DNA of 64,000 nucleotides from Taxillus chinensis (taxonomy: Eukaryota; Streptophyta; Magnoliopsida; Santalales; Loranthaceae), in contig CM042091.1 in the NCBI GenBank assembly GCA_023512835.1, positions 17,253,506 through 17,317,505 of the forward strand. Direction: 5' to 3'. The notes below the pieces were generated by a model, which ran no database searches, had not been told where the DNA came from, and was given only the letters and a program-made list of their open reading frames with translations. The translations under genes were made by a program, and so were the position numbers. Of the stretch, positions 1-10,730 are shown piece after piece (positions within the stretch are counted from its first letter, which is position 1; every line of letters starts with the position of its first letter).

Positions 1-385
1 AATATAATTATTTTTAAAAATAGTAACAGTTAAATTTACTGTTTAAAAATATTGAATGTTAGAATTTAATTTTCAAAACAGATAGGTCTCATAGCTATTT
101 TAAAATTTATTTTTATCTATTTTCTGTTTTTAAATATAAACTAATGGGGAATTCAAATAATTTTTTATTTTTATTTTATGCTTTTCTTCTATCTTATTAC
201 TTGAATCCAACAAATTCTTTTTCTAATTTTTTGGACTTAATTTTAAAAAATACACAATATTTTTAAAATACATTCTATCTCTCTTACTAAAAAGAAATAT
301 TTTCAAATTACAACTTAACATGACTCCAATAGAATTTTAAAAATATAATATAAAAATCAAAACTCATACCAACAAGCCCTAAGAA
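1..385. repeat. AT-rich MITE-like repeat, copy A (cut by window edge)
   Basis: This AT-rich non-coding block ends in a segment reading roughly AAAATCAAAACTCATACCA followed by AGCCCTAA. The same end and the same internal phrases (TTATTACTTGAA, CTCCAATAGAATT) recur at 16131-16520, and weaker internal matches occur near 34030-34330. A right end whose reverse complement starts AGGGCTTGTTGGT is typical of small hAT-type MITEs. The left end lies outside the window, so neither the inverted repeat nor a target duplication can be verified here. Confidence 0.55.
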
Positions 386-824
386 TTTTAATTTTAAAAG
401 TTTTGAAATTTATTTTAAAAAATATATAATGATATTACCGTCGAAAATCAAGCTCACGTTCTTTTCTCTCTTTTGTCAAACGGCCCTTGAATTAGTAGAA
501 TATAATCTTTATTATAATTGATTTAGAATTAAATCTAGCAGGATAGTTTATTCACTTTCCATGTAAGGGAAATGTCATCTCTTATTTATTTATGCTTTCT
601 TTATTTGCAAAAAGGTAGGATAATCCTCCATATTATCTTCTTCAAACTCTTCATGCTATCAGAGTAAGTTTAATCCTGACTCATCATTTCCATATACACT
701 TTTTTTTAGTTTATGTCTAAATACAGTCCAACCTTTGAAATGATTACCAACTCATCCTCTCCTTTTAATATCAACTCATCGTCTTCATCAATAGAAAACT
801 CTCATCTTTCAATCACCGCCCATA
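386..824. other. Non-coding leader region with a primer-binding-site-like motif
   Basis: No gene is seen here. Positions 655-665 read GCTATCAGAGT, close to the TATCAGAG core of the initiator-Met tRNA primer-binding site used by most plant LTR retrotransposons. A Copia gag remnant begins about 160 bases downstream in the same orientation. The AT-rich sequence before 655 may therefore be the end of a decayed 5' LTR, but no matching LTR was found. Confidence 0.35.
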
Positions 825-1740
825 AATTGAATGGGGAAAATTATTTGCAATAGTCTCAATCCATCTTAATGTTTATACAAGGAAAGGAAAAAGATGACTA
901 CATCACCGGAGCCTAGAGGACACTAGCAACCACTGCACCAACCTACAAAAAATGGATATAAAAAAATAATATGGTCATATCCTGGCTAGTCAACTCGATG
1001 ACCATTGATATTAGCAAAAAATTTCTGTCATGTGATTCCACAAAAGAAATTTGGGACATAACAAAAGAAACTTTCTTGGACAAAGAAAATACATCTGAAA
1101 TCATTCAAATTGAAGGCATCCTTCACGATTTGCATCAAAGAAACCTCATGGTAACCTAATATATATTTTAATACTCGTACTTGTTTATTGCATTAACTTG
1201 ATACGTTTGAGGTTCGTATTTGGAATTGTGTTACTGATGGTTTGCTATATAAAAAACAAGTGAAAGAGAAACATGTGTTTAAATTTTTGTGAGGTTTGAA
1301 CAACAATCTTGATGAAATTAGAGAAAGAATCATAAGAATAATACCTCTGCCTAGCCTCAAAGAGGCATTTTTTTGAAGTTTGTCGTGAAGAGAGTCGGAA
1401 AAATTTCATGATGGGATCCCATCAACAATTGAATATGGCAGAAGGCTCAGCTTTTAAGACTTAAATCACTCCTTTTGATAATCATCAAAAAATTAAAGGT
1501 AGTGGACCTTAGTGTGATCATTATAGAAAGATGAGGCACACAAGAGAAAATTTTTGGAAGATTCATAGGAAGCCAGTAGATTAGAAGTCATATCAACCAC
1601 TTGAGAAAGAAGGACGAAGCAATCATGTGGCAAATAATGAACAACCGTCAAAACTTGAAGCTGGCCCTTTTAATAAGGAGCAAATGGAGATGTTGCCAAA
1701 ACTACTAAACATATTCTTCCTCATAGATAAACCAATGAAT
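825..1740 (+). pseudogene. Ty1/Copia retrotransposon gag remnant
   Basis: Read across frames, this stretch resembles the Gag of plant Copia elements. It opens with a segment like HKLNGENYLQ, then an open stretch (about 971-1159) with VNSMTIDISKKFLSCDSTKEIWD, abbreviated here to its core LSCDSTKEIWD. Next come an LCGLNNNLDEIR-like segment near 1300 and a zinc-knuckle-like region near 1510-1570 (CDHYRKMRHTRENFW), where the second Cys of the CCHC knuckle is Tyr. Several stops and frameshifts interrupt it, including a stop where the family has Trp after NYLQ. No protease, integrase or reverse transcriptase follows before 3940. It is a dead fragment. Confidence 0.75.
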
Positions 1741-3941
1741 TGAATCAATGGATACAATTAGAGTGAACTAAGATAATAAAAATCTTGAACTTATCCACGT
1801 TACAACTACAATCATGGAGCACATCAAAACAAACTCCATAATAGCATATTTGTTTACGAATGGATTATTACCCATGGTCTTTCATGAGCATATTGCTTAT
1901 ATGAGTATTATTTTGTGTGAAGATATTACATTATAGCGAGAGTTTATATTATTTGAGTTTTATTTCTCTATGCACGATTTTTGAACATATTTATGCATTT
2001 ACATGTTTTTTTATTAGAAATAAAGTATTCGGTTTATTATATTATTATAGTATATTAAGCTTTGTTCTCACTAATAAATAAAGTAGGACCAATCAGAAAT
2101 AAACCCATATAGATCACATTACATGTAATTTACATATTACACATTCATAATTGATTTATGTCATTTTGTGTCATGTCGTTATAGTTTTGTACATGACCAT
2201 TAATGAGTTTAGTCACGCTAAATGAGGCAAATACCACTTTGATCTTATAATAGAATAATCAATGAACAAGATTGTTTGGGTGTACCTTATAAATTGTGAT
2301 AGCAAAATTTTAAAATACTTATAAGGTCAAACTCATTTATATAGTTATATATGTTGCCCAATGGGAGATTGCTGGAAAATCTTCATCATGTGAGGCTACA
2401 CATGTAAATATTAAATGTATTATGTTATTTTTTTGGTTAAGTCTAAATTAAAGTGATTTAATTAAAATTTAAAGTTTAATACATAAGGGTATAATTGTCA
2501 TGAAATTAATATATAGATACTGAGTTGTTATATTTGATTTGATGAGATGCCAAATTATAAATAACATACTATATATAAAGGGTTATAGTTCCCAAATTAC
2601 AAAACACTTATTTTGTTTGTCTCCCCTTTAATAGAGCAAATAAAGAACTAAAACTTATAAGGTCGTGTCAAATTAGAATATCAAAACTCGTTAATTAATA
2701 TCTAACAATAAATTTAGGCACACTTCTAATCTAAAAGTATTCATGTAAGCTTTTGATTAGTTTTCTCTATCAAATAATTTCCTAGAAAAGTAAAGATCTT
2801 ACAATTAATTTAATTCTTGCACCTGACACACTATCATATATATATATATATATATATATATAAACATTATATGATATGTTAGCTCTTTTTTGTTTTTGAA
2901 GCTTGCAAGCCAGCATTAGTTGTGCACAACAATTAGTGGAATAAAGTCAAAAACAAATACTAGTACTTACAACTTTAAAAAATGTGAGGTGAAATCTCAC
3001 TAACATCCCAAAACAATTTTGTGAGCTGACATCTCACCATTTATAATATGTGCGTGTACACTCATCTGATGTTGATTGTTTGGATGTTTGAAAAAAAAAA
3101 TAGATCAAAACAAAAAAACAGAGAGTGATTCTATGTATTTGTTAGATACAATTTTGGTTTAACTTGTTAGAATGCTAGAAGAGGGTTAGCAATTAATCGC
3201 AGCAGAAACGGATTTTAAAATTTTTAATCTAGCAAACAAACACCAAGATCTAAACATGAATCAATTAATTTAATTTTGTGAAAAGTAAAAAGAAGAAACT
3301 AACTTAAAGATCGGTAAAGCAAGAACCCTCTTCTTTTCCGTCCAAAAACGAACTTATGATTAGCCTTTGATCATCCTTGTAGCCTCTTGGATTCAATCAC
3401 CAAATAGTTTTCTTTGTTATTCACCTTCTCAAGGAATACAAGGTTGTGGTACCCTTGGATCAAAGAATAGGAACACAACTTCTGTTAGGGTTAACTGTCA
3501 CTTGTCTCTTTCTCTCTCTTGGCTGTCAATGATTGCACACGCGTACTGAACCTTGGAGGCTTTGCATCTATTTATAGACCTAGGATTACCCCAATGCTAT
3601 TACAAAACAGTCAAGAAGGACATAATCTCATACATTAATGAGGTCTGATCTACTCGATTTACTCTACTGCAAACCTCATGACAACCTCTTGCCTGAACCT
3701 GAAAGTTAAGACAACAAGATAGAGTAAGCAGAAAGACTCAGTAGGTGACCTACAACACAAACACAATTTCTAGCTACACCTCAAGAGCTATATCTAAAAA
3801 TTGTTTATTATCTTCTTCGTTACCTCAAGCAAAGTCCTCGCCAAGGTTTTTTTGCATCATTTACTAACCAACTTTATACTTTTTCTTATGCGAATTAGGC
3901 TTCTTGTCCTGATTCCAGACAATCCACCACTAGGTTTTATG
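1741..3941. other. Gene-free AT-rich stretch with probable LTR debris
   Basis: I see no coding sequence. Near 2360 the phrase CAATGGGAGATTGCTGG resembles a polypurine tract plus the start of a Copia 3' LTR, and a TATATATAAAGGG TATA-like box follows near 2570-2585. That makes about 2369-2720 a possible LTR fragment. A (TA)n microsatellite lies at about 2836-2863. A second promoter-like block occurs near 3540-3590 (CTATTTATAGACC) after a pyrimidine-rich run. No partners or target duplications could be matched. Confidence 0.35.
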
Positions 3942-4351
3942 TTTTTCTAAGTAACTCATTGGTGTCCTGGAAGGCAAGAAAATAGCCAACAATCTCTCGA
4001 TCCCCAGTTGAGGCTGAGTATTGTGCCCTTGTGGCCACTACTAGTGAGCTCGTTTGATTGCAACAGTTGTTGGGTGATTTCCACATCACTTCTACTTCAC
4101 TTCCTATTTTATATTGTGATAATCAAACAACTATACACATTATATCTAATCCTACTTTTCATGAGCATATGAAGGACATTGAAGTAGACTGTCATTTTAT
4201 TCATAAATGTGTTGTATCTAGCACTATTAAGCTTCTACCCATGTGTTCCAATAGCCAACTTGTTGACCTTTTTACTAAAGTTCTTTCTCTTGGTCCTTTC
4301 TCTTTCTTGCTATTCAAGACATCTACAATGCATCTTGAGGGGGAGTATTAG
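3942..4351 (+). pseudogene. Ty1/Copia RNase H (3' end of pol) remnant
   Basis: The frame reads as the C-terminal RNase H of a Copia polyprotein. It contains SLVSWKARK, then SPVEAEYCALVATTSELV, then the hallmark ILYCDNQTTIHIISNPTFHE (YCDN.. carries the catalytic Asp), ending in a SNSQLVDLFTKVL-like tail. Two in-frame stops lie upstream, one after WKARK and one after SELV. The stretch from 4058 on is open to 4351. It is followed directly by a GAGGGGGAG polypurine tract at 4337-4345, exactly where a 3' LTR should start. The upstream pol (protease, integrase, RT) is missing. Confidence 0.85.
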
Positions 4352-4640
4352 GAATTCCAGTGCATGGCGTTCTACTGAACTAAAACTATTAGGGCTATTA
4401 TTAGACTATTAAAACAGTTTACATTTTAATTCTACGATTATGAATCAATTAATTGAAAACATGCAGAACATCTTGTATATAAAGGAAAGATAAAATGTAT
4501 GGAAATAATAAAAAAATTATTTTTCTTCCAACTATATCATTTTTCTTCTTCCTATTCTCTGTTCTTGTACGACCACTTAGAATTAGATTTCAACAATTCT
4601 CATTTTTTTATATGGATTATTCTTGTTATAGTTTTATTAC
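4346..4640 (+). repeat. Probable 3' LTR fragment of the Copia element
   Basis: The sequence starts immediately after the polypurine tract. It carries a TATA-like GTATATAAAGGA near 4471-4483, about 130 bases in, followed by a pyrimidine-rich transcribed leader near 4515-4570. The layout is that of a short Copia LTR. It does not match the leader at 386-824, so the two Copia pieces in this window are probably from different elements. The right boundary is an estimate. Confidence 0.4.
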
Positions 4641-5586
4641 GAATTAGAGGTGATCAAAAACTAATCCAAATCAATAAATCGAACTGAATCAAAACATATA
4701 AACAGAAAATATACAGTTTTTAAAATTGATTTAGTTTATTTGGTTTGAAATTTTGGAAAATCAATATATTACGATTGGTTTACGGTTTAGCCAATTTGTA
4801 AACTGAACCGACTGAATATAATGTAAAATGTATTTGAAAACATCATTTATGTATTTTCTTACTTAGGTCACTCGCATATGCAGTTGTACCCCTTATAAAT
4901 ATATATTCTTCAATGAAATTATAACAAAAAATCAACGCTAATGCATCTATATAAACATTAGTGAACATATCAGGAGTATTAATGGTGAATAAATTGTCCC
5001 TTGTTTATATCATATATATTTGTACAGTACCTAGCCAATATATATTATAAAGTTATTAGTTTTTCATTTACTAATTGGTGGTTCTTAATTGAGTGTTGAT
5101 GGTGGTTAAAAACTGATGAACTGAACCGAACCGAAAATCAATGATTTTCCACTTTTGTTGATTGGTTTTGATTTGTTATTTTTCCAAACCAAAGATTTTT
5201 GGTTCGATTTTAAAATATTACATAAACCGACCGAAGCTCATCCCTATTATGAATCAAACTTTGTAAATGAAAGTGCTTCAAAACACGCATAACGAATTTA
5301 AATAACTAGGTAAGTTTTATTTTAATAGTATAATAATAAAAGGGAAAGGTTATTGATAAGAATAGGAAGAAAAGATATGCTCCTATTTTTTCTTTTTGTT
5401 TTAACATTTTTTTCACCCCCAAAATAACTGTAGTATACATTTTGGAAATAAGTAACTAACATTAATGAAAAACAAAACTGTCACCTATGACCTTTGGGGT
5501 TATAAATGGAGAAAATTAATTTATTACCTATTTTTTCATATTAAGGAGTCTTATATTTTATTAATAGATTTCTTACAAACTCTATT
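4641..5586. other. Intergenic, no gene seen
   Basis: AT-rich DNA without a supportable gene. Two blocks near 4660-4830 and 5110-5240 share phrases such as AACTGAACCGA, GATTGGTTT and AAACCGACCGAA, one partly inverted with respect to the other. They may be the ends of a decayed inverted-repeat element. Confidence 0.4.
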
Positions 5587-5670
5587 GTCAGAATGGCTGA
5601 GTGGTCTAAAGCGTCAGACTCAAGTTCTGGTCCTCGTGAGAGGTCGTGGGTTCGAACCCCACTTCTTTAA
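5587..5670 (+). tRNA. tRNA-Leu(CAA) with damaged 3' acceptor end
   Basis: The sequence folds as a class II tRNA. The 5' acceptor strand is GTCAGAA. The D-arm is GCTGAGTGGTCTAAAGC with a paired GCT/AGC stem. The anticodon loop is CTCAAGT, with anticodon CAA reading UUG (Leu). The long variable arm is TCCTC/GAGG and the T-arm is GTGGG TTCGAAC CCCAC. The 3' acceptor strand is TTCTTTA, so only about four of seven acceptor pairs form, and no oligo-T terminator follows. The body is well preserved while the last few bases are lost or replaced. It is probably a tRNA pseudogene truncated at its 3' end. Confidence 0.8.
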
Positions 5671-7623
5671 ATAACACAACTAAACCATTTGATCCATAAA
5701 CACCACCTTATTTTATCGGACAATTGCTATTATCACTATCCAATTGTATCTCCCAGATTTATTTATTTAAAATTTAAATTTTCCCCCAACTTTACTCTTA
5801 TCCCATAAATTTTTTAGCAAATTTTAATTAATTGTAATTTTTTATTTAATAGATAAAATTATAAAGAGAAAAACTTATTTTTTTTATTACACAACATTTA
5901 CCGAATAAGTCTAATATTATTATATAAAATTATGTATAAAACATAAAAATGTTTATTTATAAATAAATATAATTTATTAAAAAATGTGTTTATCATCGTA
6001 GTTTCATGTAGTATTCAAAATAACTAAAAAATTAACAATCAAACTGAATTACAAATTTGACTTTGCAATTGAAATTGATTGGGTAGGCTAGTAATTATGG
6101 CCCAACCCGTCCTGACCGAAATAGATTTTACTTGACCCATCATGTTCCGAAGAGACAATGAGGTGGACTCAGGTATTGGCCAACCCACCCGGTTCCAACT
6201 TTTTTTAAGATTTTTAAATAGTTCTAACATAAAATACTTGACCCACACGCACTTGTTAATCTCACCTTGTCTCGATCCAAACTCATTCAGGATGAGTGGA
6301 TCACCTACTATCTAATACTGACTCACCTCATTGTTATCCCTACAATTGGGTTTGTTTTTTATCATATTTTTATGGGCAAGGATAATAATAATAATAAGAG
6401 AAATACTTTATGCAAGACTTTTGCACAAGTTTTTCCATGCATACCTAACATGATAGTATTTCATTGGTCTTTAATTTAGTCAAGCCCCAGTCGTGATTTG
6501 ATCAGAATCAATAGGATATTATCACGTCAGGTAAACGCGAGAGAATCATGCACAAAAAGTTTATACGTAACATTCCTCTAATAAAAAAGAACTGAATCAA
6601 ATCACTAATTTTGGCCAAAATCAGAACCAAAATTGAATGCAATAATATTTGAACCAAAATGAATTTACATCTTTGTTCAACTTTCAAAGCTATAGTACCA
6701 CCTCAACCTCAACCTTTTGCTTGGTAAAGTACAGAAAAGAGATGGAAGAATTTTGTATGGAAAAAGTATAAAAAGAAAATAGGTGGAAAGAAAAATGGTA
6801 AAAAAAAATAATAGTTTGGTTGGGATGGAAAAGAAATAGAAATGTATTTTTTATAATTTAATTATAATTAAATGAAAAAATTTAAAAAAATAATATTATG
6901 TGAAATACCAATTTTATTAATTTGTAGGGTTATTAATAATGAGATATTAGGGGCAGTTTTAGAAAAAGAAAATTAATGTATATTTCTCCCTATTTTCACG
7001 CTATTTTAAATAGGAAAATGCCATTACATATCCTAATGTATTGTCACGTATTTTCATGTAATTTTTGTGCTCTTTCCATATGTGCCAAGCATGAGAAAAT
7101 AATTTTTCTACTTATTTTTCATACCCAAGTCGGATTTTCATAATAGCCAAGCAAAGGGCAAAAGTAATTATAAGACCACTTTATTATCTTCTTATGCAAA
7201 GAGAAAAATATAAAAAAAAACTCTAACAACATTTTATTCTCTTTGGAAAATGCAAAAAAATACTGCAGTACTTCTTTATTTGTGAATAACTATTTTTATT
7301 TTTTAATGGATAAAAATAAACATTAAAAAATTGATGGAATAAATGGGTAAAAAATTACAATATTTTTATTGTTATGTAAAAATTGTATTTTTATTATTCA
7401 TTTCATATTAATCACATATTTTAATAAAATGTTAAAAAAAATTAAATACGGAAAAATGTTTATCTTATTTTGCCGTGTTAATTCTTTATTATTTTAATAG
7501 TTGTATAATTATCATTTTTGTCGAGTGATTATCACTTCAAGGATTTTATTTTATTTTATCTGGGTGTATTGCCTTTGATATTTCCCCCTATTTAAAGGAA
7601 ATACGGATTCTTTGATTGTGTAA
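5671..7623. other. Intergenic, no gene seen
   Basis: AT-rich DNA. Around 6080-6300 there are CCCAACCCG/TTGACCCA phrases like those in decayed retroelement untranslated regions. A similar text (ACCCGACCCAAATTC) occurs near 32710. No open frame with a recognisable domain is present. Confidence 0.4.
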
Positions 7624-8045
7624 GAGCATTTCCAATCCATTAGCAAAATTAAAAGTTATATTTAGCTAAAAACCATCTCCAATGCATTAGGTAAACCATT
7701 AGTAAAAGCAAAAAAAAAAGATAAATATGACTTTAACTTTTGCTTTTGTTGTAGATGTCATGTCATCACATAATAGCAGTTTACACCCCCCTCCCCCTCC
7801 CCCCGCCGCGTCTCATCCTCCCGACAGCACTCCCCACTCCCCTATGCGTGATGGTGCCCCTGCTCACGCAACATACAACCTAGGGATTTTAGAATTTGAG
7901 GATCATATAAAAAAAAATAGATTGAATAAAATGATAGTTCAGGAAATAAAATAAATAAAATAAAATTAGATTATCATTAGTCAAAATAATATTGTAATAA
8001 ATTAAATATTACTTTTGCTTTTACTTTTGCAGACCGGAAATGCTC
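7624..8045. mobile_element. MITE with GAGCATTTCC inverted repeats
   Basis: The left end reads GAGCATTTCCAATCC and the right end, reverse-complemented, starts GAGCATTTCCGG, giving a 10-base perfect terminal inverted repeat. The flanks are TAA on the left and CAA on the right, a near match to the 3-bp TWA target duplication of PIF/Harbinger elements. A related end occurs at 63875-63978. The element's last 93 bp are part of the 322-bp repeat that recurs at 12571. A C-rich open frame inside it looks accidental. Confidence 0.6.
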
Positions 8046-8274
8046 CAACGAAAATTTTAAATTCTCCGTGGACTTAGTATTGTACTAAAGTAATTTCCAT
8101 ATATCCAAACCTTTGCATTCTAAATAAATAACTAGTAAATGGCCACACGGCGTCCACTATTCTCAGTAGAAACCGTACACGATTCAATTATTATGCATCC
8201 AGTATAGTTTAAAGAAAGAAAAACAAAATAAAGAAAAGAAAAGCAGCCACTAAACCTCCTTTACCATAAAAGAC
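7953..8274 (+). repeat. 322-bp direct repeat, left copy
   Basis: Base-by-base comparison with 12571-12892 shows no difference over 322 positions. The repeat contains the last 93 bp of a MITE plus 229 bp of adjoining non-viral DNA. Both copies are in the same orientation, and they bracket the caulimovirid-like insert exactly. The left copy meets viral sequence at 8274/8275. Confidence 0.95.
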
Positions 8275-9579
8275 CTTCATTCGTAGAGGATTGGGCTTCA
8301 AGCTCATCATCTTCTCATTGGATCTTGGGCATCTTTGATGAGTGGATATTATCAAGCATGGTCCAATCAAGGCCGACGCCTCATGTCATTAGCTCTAACT
8401 CCGTAAGTGACGGTACGATCGATCAAGATTATCTTTCATTAAACTTGCCACTGCTCGGTCTCTTGAGCTTTACCGGGATTGTATGATTGCATAATACTGA
8501 AAAAGTATCGACGGATCATCTGAGCTGATTGACGCAAAGGTTATACTTGACTTTCATGTTGTTTGAGAGCGCTATCTCACAATGATCGTGAGAATAATCG
8601 GGAAGATAGTTCCTTTCGAGTCTTCTATTCTTCTGTGTGAAATGATTTCACCACATAAAGAGAAACGGACTTCACCATCCAAAGGAGACCTTCAACTTCC
8701 CACCGTTTATGCAAAAATCCATGGAAGACGATATTTAATCTATGAATGAAGCATTTAAATATGCTGTTTCTTCGTGTGATGCACCTGCCCTTCAAAGGGT
8801 CATACTACAAAAAAAGGATCATTACTCCGAAATTTGTAAAAGTAAAAACCTTTCTTGTAACTCGCAGGGTAAACATTCCCTCAATCACCCATGGGTTAAC
8901 CAGCCAGAAGGAACCACTTACTGTAAATCTTTGAGATTGAATGGGGTTGAACCTCATAAACTAGATGTCATCATATCATTCGGACTAAAACATACATTCT
9001 TCCATGCCTGTTATACCCCAATAATTATAAGAATATCTCATCTCAATATCCCTGATTCGTCAATAAACCATAGTCCCCATAACTTGATTTCGTAAACAAA
9101 TGCTTTATCTCCCATTTATCAATGGGATAAATCAGATAACCATCCATGGGAATCGCTTTTTCAGATATTCTTGTCAATTTCAACCTGGAGCAATCGTAAT
9201 TCACAAATATCGAAGAATATAACAGGATCATTTTGCCATCGCGTCATCTTCCCTCAGAATAACATAACATCTCGTAATAGGGGAGAGGAATAAATTTCAA
9301 AGGGTCACCAAAAGGTTCTCTTCTTGTCGATTTTTTGCAAAATGTGCCGCTTCCCTTTGGCAAGACACGCCTCTTTTAACAGCTTTTTCTCATCCTTTCA
9401 AGGATAATCGGGAGGAGGATAAAAAATCCTACTCCTTTGGGCAAAGAACAATTTCTTTGCCCTCGCCTTTATCGTACTTTGGAGGTATAAGCCGCTATCA
9501 AATGATGCTTCATCCTTGATTATAATTCTGCTATTTCGATTCATATTGAATTCTACAAAAATTCACTGTTAAAAACTGG

Positions 9580-10541
9580 GAAGAGAATTATTTTCCTTGC
9601 GCGGCCCAACTAAAAATCGCTTTATAAATACTGACATCTTGCAAAGATTTGCTTTGAAACCAAATTGCCAATATCTTCACAAGGATATATTTAACACTCA
9701 CAATCAATTCGTGAATATAAAATGTCGATTGAGCAGATCCTTGAAATTTAAAAAACACATTTCACAACAAAGTATTTCTTGCACTGCTGAATAATTCAAC
9801 TCGCCATTTTCCAATCCGTGGTGAATTAATAAGAACTTCTGATCAGCGGTCGGGATTCTTTTGCTTTAAAAATAAACGCCACCATAGCCAATGTTGTAGA
9901 CTGGCTCAACAATACAAAGCCCAAGACGGGTTTAGACAAAGCTAAACAAGAATCGCCAACTTTTAGTTTAATTTTTCTACCACTACAGATTTTTTATCAC
10001 CCAAGGATCAATTCATTGGTAAAGAAGCTTTCATCACCACATGTCCAGAATCAGTTATTGTTATAATTTAAACTACCAAGAAATCGTCCATTTCCATAGT
10101 TTTATCTAAGTTATGATATCGAAAACTTATCACCAAAACTCAACCTCTTCTTTCAACGGTAATACTTTTCCATTTTCAATGTTACGCCTAAAAAATAACA
10201 TCGAAGTCCAATAATCATTTTCAGTTGTAAGTAACTAAACCATGACGAAAGCAGTCTTTAATAAAACAATAAGACGCTTAACATGTTGGTCTCAGAGTGC
10301 TGGAGAAATGTACATTATCATCAATAGTAAACAATAATAATAAAAATGCATATATGAGCCGAATATGTCATTCATAATTTCAAACTCCGATTGTATTTTT
10401 AAACCAAAAGGCATTACATTCCACTTCATATTGACCAAATGGAACTCGTAAATGCGCTTTAGCAATTGCCTTCTTCGCAACCTCGGATTCGTCGTAAACC
10501 GATTTAAATCAACCATCAAGATAACGGTTTTACTTAATCTC

Positions 10542-10603
<62 letters not shown>

Positions 10604-10730
10604 AATCACTTAATGGAATTCGATACCTTAATTCACCGTGGGGTTTTATTGCAACAGGTTTATAAAGCACAACTAACCTGGGTACTCTCTTCCAATTCGG
10701 GCATTTTATCACATGTAAAGTTAAATGCAA
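9580..10730 (-). pseudogene. Decayed pararetroviral reverse transcriptase-RNase H
   Basis: On the minus strand, near 10630-10700, a segment begins RLVVLYKP and fits the N-terminal RT motif of caulimovirids. Near 10390-10430 the highly conserved WNVMPFGLK block is intact and is followed by a degraded SEFEIMNDIF segment. The catalytic Y-x-D-D motif that should come next is not legible. Near 9620-9760 an RNase H-like region is recognisable from short pieces such as LVSKQIFAR. A run of 52 T (10548-10599) sits inside the RT and replaces part of the conserved region. The gene is broken in many places and cannot be functional. Confidence 0.75.
10548..10599 (+). repeat. 52-nt homopolymer T run
   Basis: Fifty-two consecutive T residues (poly-A on the viral sense strand) interrupt the RT reading frame. 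Sequence on both sides is RT-like, so this is an insertion or replacement inside the viral gene and not the tail of a retroelement. Homopolymers of this length are also prone to sequencing and assembly error. Confidence 0.9.

Noticed and set aside
5587..5670. Plastid origin for the tRNA-Leu
   Set aside because: No flanking plastid sequence is visible, and the arms fit the nuclear tRNA-Leu(CAA) pattern.
7727..7954. 75-codon Pro-rich open frame
   Set aside because: It lies inside the 7624-8045 MITE and owes its Pro run to a CCCCTCCCCC tract.
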